From NCBI RefSeq assembly GCF_028471905.1, contig NZ_CP116902.1, positions 1,338,501 to 1,402,500 of the forward strand: 64,000 nt of DNA, written 5' to 3'. The notes beneath the pieces were generated by a model. It was not told the origin of the DNA and searched no databases. It was given only the letters and a program-made list of their open reading frames with translations. A program made the position numbers and the translations under genes. The stretch is from Aneurinibacillus uraniidurans (GTDB lineage: Bacteria > Bacillota > Bacilli > Aneurinibacillales > Aneurinibacillaceae). Positions 58,680-64,000 of this stretch are shown piece by piece (within the stretch, counting starts at the first letter, position 1; every line of letters starts with the position of its first letter).

Positions 58680-59496
58680 TACGGGGTACTGCCGCCAGCT
58701 TGAAGCGATCTCGCTGCGCGGCGGGGAATGGAGAATGGTTCCGTTTCATGCGCTGGCTTTTGGGATCAGCCACCCAGAGCGCGGCCTGGTGTTGTTTGAT
58801 ACAGGATATACGGGACATTTTTTCGATGCCTGCCGCACGTTTCCGCTGTCGCTATACAGTAAAGTGACGCCAGTGTGTACGCACCCTGCGCAAAGTGTCG
58901 CTGCGCAGCTTCAAAACCAGGGATTGGACCCGGCATCTGTGCGAACGGTGCTGCTGTCTCATTTTCACGCGGATCATATTGGCGGGGTGCGGGATTTTGG
59001 GCAGGCAGAGTTTGTTTGTATGAAAGAAGCGTATGAACATGTGCGAGAGCGGCGCGGGTTTGCCGCTGTTCGGCACGGGTTTTTGCCACCGCTTCTACCG
59101 GATGATTTTGCGGAGAGAGTACGATTTGTAGATGAGCGAGAAAAAGTGTTGCTATCGGATAAGTGCTGTCCATTCACGGAAGCGTATGATGTGTTCGGGG
59201 ACGGGAGTGTACTGGCTGTCGAATTGCCGGGACATGCGGTTGGGCAGTATGGCGTGTTTCTGACTGATGAGAATGGGCAGGATATCTTCTTATGTGCGGA
59301 TGCGGCCTGGTCGAGTCGGGCGTACCGGGAGAACATGCTTCCGCATCCGCTTGCCTCTTTGATTATGTCAGATGTGTACGCATATCGGGAGACGCTTGGG
59401 AAGCTGCACGAGCTTCATCGAAGGAACCCAACACTCCGCATCTATCCGACACACTGTGCGGACGTGTGGCGTCTCAGTCAGGAGGGACAAGCATGA
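58651..59496 (+). CDS. Metallo-beta-lactamase-fold hydrolase
   Basis: A 281-residue MBL-fold enzyme with the dinuclear metal set: H104-H106-D108-H109 in SHFHADHIGG, H195 in LPGHAVGQ, D217 in LCADAAW and H268 in YPTHCADV. The length and pattern resemble lactonases and MBL thioesterases; in this operon it could release a thioester or open or close a lactone. It starts 29 bases inside the SDR gene and overlaps the next gene by ATGA. Confidence 0.9.
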   Translation: MTAITLTIFDTGYCRQLEAISLRGGEWRMVPFHALAFGISHPERGLVLFDTGYTGHFFDACRTFPLSLYSKVTPVCTHPAQSVAAQLQNQGLDPASVRTVLLSHFHADHIGGVRDFGQAEFVCMKEAYEHVRERRGFAAVRHGFLPPLLPDDFAERVRFVDEREKVLLSDKCCPFTEAYDVFGDGSVLAVELPGHAVGQYGVFLTDENGQDIFLCADAAWSSRAYRENMLPHPLASLIMSDVYAYRETLGKLHELHRRNPTLRIYPTHCADVWRLSQEGQA

Positions 59497-60812
59497 ACAA
59501 ATGGACCGTACTGGCACAGTACATCCGCACTACCTCTCGCATGCGTCGCTTTCGAACCCGCGAGGCGCTTATGGATTGGCAGGAGCGGCAGGTTCAGCAG
59601 CTGCTTGCGTATGTGCTACCGCGTTCGTCCTTTTACCGCGAGGCGTTTGCCGGGCGTAGGATGGAGGAGTGGCGCCTGCTTCCACCTGTGGAGAAGGCGG
59701 AGATGATGGCGGAGTTTGATCGGTGGAACACGGTGGGAGTGACGCGGGAAGAGGCGTTTTCTACTGCGTGGGAAGCGGAACAATCACGGGATTTTACACC
59801 GGTCGTTCGGGGGATTACGGTCGGGTTATCATCCGGCACGTCAGGCAATCGTGGTCTGTTTCTTGTGAGCTCGGATGAGCGGGCACGCTGGGCGGGAACA
59901 GTGCTTGCCAAGCTTTTGCCTGGACCGCTCTGGCAGCGGCATGCCGTGGCGTTTTTCTTGCGGGCGAATAGCAATTTGTACACGAGTGTAGGAGGACGGC
60001 TGATTCGATTTGAGTTTTTTGACCTGCTTGATCCCTTGACGGTCCATATCAAACGGCTGGAAACGTATCAGCCGACGATTCTAGTTGCTCCGCCATCGAT
60101 GCTGCGTTTGCTGGCAGAAGCGTACCGTGCTGGCACGCTTGCCATGCCTGTTCCACGCAAAATTATCTCCGTAGCGGAAGTGTTAGAGCCGCTGGACGAC
60201 CTATACATACAAGAAACATTCGGGCAGCAGGTGCATCAGGTGTATCAATGTACCGAAGGGCTGCTGGCGGCGACGTGTTCACATGGGACGCTACATGTGA
60301 ATGAAGATGTGCTGCTGCTGGAAAAAGAATACCTCGATGACAAACGGTTCACGCCGATTATTACCGATTTTTCGCGGCTGAGTCAGCCCATCATTCGCTA
60401 CCGGCTAAATGATATTCTGGTCGAAAAAACGGAGCGATGTCCGTGCGGCTCAGTGTTTATGGCATTAGAGCGAATAGAAGGGCGGTGTGATGATGTGTTT
60501 TATTTGCCGTCTATTCAGTGTGCGGATGAGATGATCTCGGTATTTCCTGACTTTATTCGGCGCGAACTGATTGCCGCATCTCCGTTGATTCTCGAATACA
60601 GAGCTGTGCAGCATGCGCCGGATTGCATCCAGCTGTCGCTAAAAACAGAAGGACCGCTGGAAGTGATAGAACCGCTCGTACGCCGTCGATTTGCTGCACT
60701 ATTTGCTTCGCTTGGCTGTTGTATGCCTGAGCTTGTGGTCGGGTCATATGAGTGGGTGGGCGGCGACCGAAAACTGCGGCGGGTAGAAAGGAAGCAGTTC
60801 TCTCATGATTGA
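59493..60812 (+). CDS. F390-synthetase/PaaK-like adenylate-forming enzyme
   Basis: A 439-residue AMP-forming enzyme. Signature loop SSGTSGNRG at 113-121, A5-like YQCTEG at 251-256, IITDFSRLSQPIIRYRLNDI, and a Cys-x-Cys pair at 316 and 318 (RCPCG), as in phenylacetate-CoA ligases. It resembles proteins usually named F390 synthetase-related. It should activate a carboxylic acid as acyl adenylate for transfer to CoA, carrier or amine. ATG 59493 follows AGGAGGGAC and overlaps the MBL stop. Confidence 0.85.
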   Translation: MNKWTVLAQYIRTTSRMRRFRTREALMDWQERQVQQLLAYVLPRSSFYREAFAGRRMEEWRLLPPVEKAEMMAEFDRWNTVGVTREEAFSTAWEAEQSRDFTPVVRGITVGLSSGTSGNRGLFLVSSDERARWAGTVLAKLLPGPLWQRHAVAFFLRANSNLYTSVGGRLIRFEFFDLLDPLTVHIKRLETYQPTILVAPPSMLRLLAEAYRAGTLAMPVPRKIISVAEVLEPLDDLYIQETFGQQVHQVYQCTEGLLAATCSHGTLHVNEDVLLLEKEYLDDKRFTPIITDFSRLSQPIIRYRLNDILVEKTERCPCGSVFMALERIEGRCDDVFYLPSIQCADEMISVFPDFIRRELIAASPLILEYRAVQHAPDCIQLSLKTEGPLEVIEPLVRRRFAALFASLGCCMPELVVGSYEWVGGDRKLRRVERKQFSHD

Positions 60813-61959
60813 ATCGATCCGCTTGTATGATTGTACGAACATTCAGGAGCTACCGTGGGAAAGGATGCGGGATGGGGCATATGCAAAAGCGTATATGCTT
60901 CCGCTTATGAAAAACGGAGCTTGTACGTACATATCGAATGTGCAGACGACCGTGCTGGCGCTTACGGTAGGAGATATCGTCATGCCGGTAACGGTTAATG
61001 GAGCAGAGTACGACAATTCGTATGTATGCTCGCCGTATACGCATTATGTGTCTTACGCGGAGGAAGAGCTTGCGATGCTGAAGTCTCCGCTGCTCGAAAA
61101 AACACTTAGGCTTCTGCTGCGCGGTGTAGGTAGTGCGATGCGGACGAGCCGGGTAAACAAGATTGTATATGTGAACAATTGGTTGCTATCGACGAATCTG
61201 TACGAAGCGGAAAGCGCGCGGTATGCTTCCGAGATTGTAGAGTTTTTAGGCAAGCGTTTCCCAAATCATATCATTGCCTTCCGTTCGCTTAATCGTAAGC
61301 TTTATGCGGATTGGTGTGAAAAATTAGAAGCGTGTGGATGTTTGCTGGTGGGGAGTCGGTATGTATATGTATTTGACCCACAAACGATATCGATCATGCC
61401 ATCGCGTGTTCGTAATACGCTGCGCCGGGATGCGAAGCAACGGGTGCGGCACGGGTATGAAGTGGTACGAAGCGATGAGATGACGATAGAAAATATGGAG
61501 CGGTTGGTCGAGTTATACCGGGAATTGTATATTGATAAATATTCGGTGCACAATCCGCAGTTCACCTCTGATTTTCTGGAGCAAGCGCGGCGTACGGGGA
61601 TTTTGACATTGATTGGGCTGCGCCGTGCTGGACAGATCGATGGGGTGCTGGGCTATTTTCAGCGCGGTGGAGTTATGACGACTCCGGTGTTCGGGTATAA
61701 CATGTTGTTACCAAAAGAAACAGGGCTGTATCGCATGCTTTCAAGTGTATTGGTGGAGGAAGCGGTAGCAAATGGACTTTTGCTTCATCAAAGTGCTGGA
61801 GTCGGGGCGTTTAAAGCAGACCGAGGAGCAGATGGGGTGCGGGAATATACGGCTGTTTATGTGAATCACTTGCCGCGTTCCCATAGGTTCATCTGGTATA
61901 TTCTTGCGATGCTGATTGAGCGTATTGGATTTCCGCTTGTGGAGAAATACAAGCTGTGA
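60805..61959 (+). CDS. GNAT/FemAB-like acyltransferase
   Basis: A 384-residue protein with the look of a duplicated GNAT fold (FemAB/BioF2-like). The C-terminal half has SRVRNTLRRDAKQRVRHGYE, MERLVELYRELYIDKYSVHN, LTLIGLRRAGQIDGVLGYF and HQSAGVGAFKADRGA; a hydrophobic stretch near the C-terminus (FIWYILAMLIERIGFPL) may touch the membrane. It may acylate the product of the preceding enzymes. Last gene of the operon, starting eight bases inside the ligase gene. Confidence 0.75.
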   Translation: MIESIRLYDCTNIQELPWERMRDGAYAKAYMLPLMKNGACTYISNVQTTVLALTVGDIVMPVTVNGAEYDNSYVCSPYTHYVSYAEEELAMLKSPLLEKTLRLLLRGVGSAMRTSRVNKIVYVNNWLLSTNLYEAESARYASEIVEFLGKRFPNHIIAFRSLNRKLYADWCEKLEACGCLLVGSRYVYVFDPQTISIMPSRVRNTLRRDAKQRVRHGYEVVRSDEMTIENMERLVELYRELYIDKYSVHNPQFTSDFLEQARRTGILTLIGLRRAGQIDGVLGYFQRGGVMTTPVFGYNMLLPKETGLYRMLSSVLVEEAVANGLLLHQSAGVGAFKADRGADGVREYTAVYVNHLPRSHRFIWYILAMLIERIGFPLVEKYKL

Positions 61960-62086
61960 TCGCAATTTACGGAGCTATATTAAAAGAGATGATTGACAGG
62001 TTTAGACTTTTCCAACATGTAGTGGAGAAGGAAGGAACCCGTTGTGTAGAAATAATAAAGTCGTTCAATTTTGATATGATAAAATG

Positions 62087-62123
62087 AACAACCTTCCATT
62101 CATCTAATAAATGGAAGGTTGTT
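62087..62123. terminator. Perfect 14-bp hairpin between convergent genes
   Basis: AACAACCTTCCATT (62087-62100) and its exact complement (62110-62123) with a nine-base loop. It lies between the end of the six-gene operon and the convergent SUMF1-domain gene. No long T run follows on either strand (AAAGTTGTTT on +, CATTTTATC on -), so its strength is uncertain. The rest of 61960-62150 shows nothing else I can name. Confidence 0.6.
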
Positions 62124-62150
62124 AAAGTTGTTTAATTCGTAATTTTATAA

Positions 62151-62900
62151 TTATAAAGTGATTGATCTAGCAATTCTAAATCCGATATCATCTATATAAA
62201 AATCAGGCATACTCTTACGGCGGCAAGTAGCTCCACAGCCACGTTCTTCTTCCGCCCAACTTCCTCCGCGAATTATTCTGTAAGTACCAAAGGTTTCTGC
62301 ATCGTATAAGTCCCAGCACCACTCCCAAATATTACCGATCATATCATACAAGCCCCATTCATTAGGCATTTTCTCACCAACTTCGTGTACCCGTTCGTTA
62401 GAATTATCTTTATACCAAGCAATTTCATCAATTTCACCATACCGATATCCTTTTGATTTTGCCTTACATGCATATTGCCATTCAGCATCTGTCGGTAAAC
62501 GAAAACCATTAGTACCATAATTGCAAACAACTTCTTTACTTTCATTATCAAAATCATAAAACTTGTCATAACCCAGCGTATCAGACAGTAAATTACAAAA
62601 ATTCACTGCATCTATCCATGAAACATTAACAACTGGTTTTCGAGCCTCAGTCGTTGTTACTAATTTCTTTCCCATAATAATCGCATAAAGTTCTTCTGTC
62701 ACTGTATATTTGGCAAGATAAAATGGCTCTATCTCAACATCCCAAATAACTTCCTTTAAATTTTTTCTAATACCCGGCATTCCAAATTTATAGTTTGAAC
62801 TAATCCATTTTTGCTCGTTTCGGAAATCTCGTAGGTGGGTTTCTCCTTCAGGAATATACACCATTAAATCTTTTACGTAGTCATTTAAGTTAGCTAACAT
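62151..62900 (-). CDS. SUMF1/FGE-domain protein
   Basis: A 249-residue formylglycine-generating-enzyme-fold protein: FYLAKYTVTEELYAIIMG, PVVNVSWIDAVNFCNLLS, NGFRLPTDAEWQYACKA, MIGNIWEWCWD, IIRGGSW and DIGFRIARS. No sulfatase is nearby, and the paired active-site cysteines of true FGE are not evident (a single C in GATCRRKS), so activation of a sulfatase is not claimed. The gene is visibly AT-rich against its neighbours, on the opposite strand, and flanked by hairpins: likely a transferred cassette. AGGAGAGGG precedes the ATG. Confidence 0.85.
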   Translation of the reverse strand: MLANLNDYVKDLMVYIPEGETHLRDFRNEQKWISSNYKFGMPGIRKNLKEVIWDVEIEPFYLAKYTVTEELYAIIMGKKLVTTTEARKPVVNVSWIDAVNFCNLLSDTLGYDKFYDFDNESKEVVCNYGTNGFRLPTDAEWQYACKAKSKGYRYGEIDEIAWYKDNSNERVHEVGEKMPNEWGLYDMIGNIWEWCWDLYDAETFGTYRIIRGGSWAEEERGCGATCRRKSMPDFYIDDIGFRIARSITL

Positions 62901-63034
62901 TGCCCTCTCCTAGTCTTGAATTAATGTTTTTAGATACATTATGGTGTTTTATTCGGATTTATCTTGAATAAAGGTGCCCGTTTATTGAAGATTCGATTGC
63001 TGAATTTTCTATACGATTATTATAAACAATATCT

Positions 63035-63065
63035 AAAAAAGCCGACACTAGATTCAAGTATCGGC
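63035..63065 (-). terminator. Terminator oriented to the - strand
   Basis: On the - strand GCCGATACT pairs with AGTGTCGGC through one G-U pair (63041-63049 with 63057-63065), followed by six T (63035-63040). On the + strand the same site has an A-C mismatch, so the - orientation is favoured. It would stop leftward transcripts from reaching the SUMF1 gene. No promoter for that gene was identified in 62901-63034. Confidence 0.65.
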
Positions 63066-63177
63066 TTCTCTCTTCTCTACTCCCACCACCAAAGTTGCTC
63101 TATTTTCTAGCCAAAGTGCATTTCTCCACCTGAATACCAATATATATGAAGAAAGGTGTACAGGGGGAGGCATGTAA

Positions 63178-63429
63178 ATGCGCTATAGTGAATTAGGTGG
63201 CAAGGAGATCATCAATCTTGATAATGGAGAACGGATGGGAGTTGTCGGGCAGTCCGATCTGGTCATTGACTCGAAAACCGGCTCTATTGAATCGATTATC
63301 GTGCCGCATACAGGCATGCTCAAAATCGGACGTAAAAAAGACGATGTGATGATTCCGTGGAAATCAATTCGGAAGATCGGCAGTGAAATGATTATTGTCG
63401 AGCAGATGGAGGAAGGGGAGGAGCGATAG
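63178..63429 (+). CDS. ymxH: YmxH/YlmC family PRC-barrel protein
   Basis: An 83-residue PRC-barrel protein (YSELGGKEIINLDNGERMG, then the GQSDLVIDSKTGSIESIIVP strand pair, WKSIRKIGSEMIIVE). The family is common in endospore formers; in Bacillus ymxH follows mlpA. Its exact role is unknown. GGGGGAGG lies seven bases before the ATG. Its stop codon lies within the left arm of a large palindrome. Confidence 0.92.
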   Translation: MRYSELGGKEIINLDNGERMGVVGQSDLVIDSKTGSIESIIVPHTGMLKIGRKKDDVMIPWKSIRKIGSEMIIVEQMEEGEER

Positions 63430-63667
63430 GAAAAGTGTGGTGGTGGAGACGGGAAGAGAGAGGTTTGGAGCTGTTTTATGCGCTTCGGGGGAGTGATGAC
63501 TGTCCGCTCCAGAATCCCGGCGGACTCGCCTGCAAAGCGCTTCCGGAGACGAAGCTATAGGAGCAATTGCAGGCAAAAGCCCGTCCGTCGGTCTTCTTCC
63601 GCTAGGCAGGCACATAAAAAGGCTTCCGCACCTTCTCTCTTCCCGTCTCCAACCGCATTTTGCTATC
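63425..63667. repeat. 243-bp imperfect palindrome with 17-bp perfect core arms
   Basis: Arms extend from GATAG (63425-63429, within the ymxH stop) to CTATC (63663-63667). The best part is GGAGACGGGAAGAGAGA (63445-63461) matched exactly by 63634-63650. Similarity runs on inward through the TTTTATGCGC and GCACATAAAAA segments. The centre holds its own nested stem: GCCTGCAA (63528-63535) with TTGCAGGC (63567-63574) and CGGAC (63521-63525) with GTCCG (63583-63587). No transposase is present; it looks like a MITE or other dispersed intergenic repeat. Confidence 0.75.
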
Positions 63668-63708
63668 CTCCCACTTTATAAAGAGAAAAACATAAAAGAC
63701 AAGTCTTG

Positions 63709-63755
63709 AAGTGCCTCGGGTGCCGCAAAGCGGCAGTGGGGCACTTTTCTTTTTT
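63709..63755 (+). terminator. Terminator hairpin downstream of ymxH
   Basis: Stacked stems AAGTGC (63709-63714) with GCACTT (63741-63746), and TGCCG (63721-63725) with CGGCA (63731-63735), then TTTTCTTTTTTG. It is the first T-run terminator after ymxH, beyond the palindrome. Confidence 0.7.
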
Positions 63756-63807
63756 GTTTTTCATCGAAGTGATACGTGAAAGTCTGTTTTATTGTGTAAG
63801 TAACAAA

Positions 63808-64000
63808 GTATGTTGGGAGCCTAGCGGAGAAAAGCAGCGGAACGCTTTTACGCGACAAGCTTAGCGGAAGGCGTTCAGCAGACGCATTTTTGCCCGCAAG
63901 CTTCCATGAATAATCCTCTTCGCTCCCCATTTGCGGGCGCGTCTGCCGGACGTCTGGAGCGGACAGTCATTGCTCCTAGCGGAGCGTAACGCAGTGACGA
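63808..64000 (-). repeat. Second, inverted and diverged copy of the repeat core, cut by the window edge
   Basis: TCTGGAGCGGACAGTCAT (63953-63970) is the exact reverse complement of 63496-63513. Similarity continues: a stem of GCAGACGC (63878-63885) plus GCCCGCAA (63892-63899) with TTGCGGGC (63931-63938) plus GCGTCTGC (63939-63946) sits where the first copy has its central stem, and a CCGCTAGGC motif lies at the matching far end of both. No gene was recognised in 63430-64000; short open frames there lie in these repeats. Confidence 0.7.

Noticed and set aside
55503-61959. Reading the operon as a canonical ole hydrocarbon or beta-lactone cluster
   Set aside because: The SDR is OleD-like, but the ligase is PaaK/F390-type rather than OleC-type, no alpha/beta hydrolase (OleB) is present, and an ATP-grasp enzyme and acyltransferase are extra.
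61994-62022. TTGACA downstream of the acyltransferase gene
   Set aside because: No -10 at proper spacing and no + strand gene follows before ymxH.
62151-62900. Sulfatase-activating formylglycine-generating enzyme
   Set aside because: No sulfatase neighbour and no clear paired active-site cysteines; only the fold is supported.
63478-63681. Short Arg/Ser-rich open frame downstream of ymxH
   Set aside because: It lies wholly within the palindromic repeat and has no ribosome site; non-coding is far more likely.

Overview
The window is a chromosomal segment of a Gram-positive, flagellated, spore-forming member of the Bacillales. Gene order and details (FliY with CheC-like plus FliN domains, CheC and CheD together, PolC, YlxR/YlxQ, YlxY, YmxH, frequent TTG/GTG starts, strong GGAGG ribosome sites) fit the Paenibacillaceae/Aneurinibacillus/Brevibacillus side better than Bacillus itself. 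The genus is inference. No tRNA, rRNA, CRISPR array, insertion sequence or prophage was recognised.

Region 1 (1-27517) is the distal part of a fla/che operon, all on the + strand. The order is fliF (3' end), fliG, fliH, fliI, fliJ, a MotE/YlxF-like gene, fliK, flgD, a small flagellar-operon gene, the hook gene flgE, flbD/swrD, fliL, fliM, fliY, cheY, fliO, fliP, fliQ, fliR, flhB, flhA, flhF, flhG, cheB, cheA, cheW, cheC, cheD, a small membrane protein, sigD, a FapA-like gene, an uncharacterised charged protein and a SwrB/YlxL-like gene. Together they build the C-ring, export gate and hook, run chemotaxis, and make the sigma factor for late flagellar genes.

Region 2 (27518-54711) is the conserved translation, lipid-precursor and RNA-metabolism block, also on +: rpsB, tsf, pyrH, frr, uppS, cdsA, dxr, rseP, proS, polC, rimP, nusA, rnpM (ylxR), ylxQ, infB, rbfA, nrnA, truB, ribF, rpsO, pnp, ylxY, mlpA and dut. 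Several intrinsic terminator hairpins sit directly in front of the ribosome site of the next gene, with no room for a new promoter. This suggests partial termination that tunes stoichiometry.

Region 3 (54712-64000) is accessory DNA placed between dut and ymxH. It starts with a metallophosphatase on the - strand. A tight six-gene + strand operon follows (55503-61959) encoding a ketosynthase III, an ATP-grasp ligase, an extended SDR, a metallo-beta-lactamase-fold hydrolase, an F390-synthetase/PaaK-like adenylating enzyme and a GNAT/FemAB-like acyltransferase, all with overlapping ends. I do not recognise its product; it is the best candidate for an undescribed biosynthetic system. After it come an AT-rich SUMF1-domain gene on the - strand, ymxH, and a 570-base gene-free end holding a 243-bp imperfect palindrome and an inverted second copy of its core.
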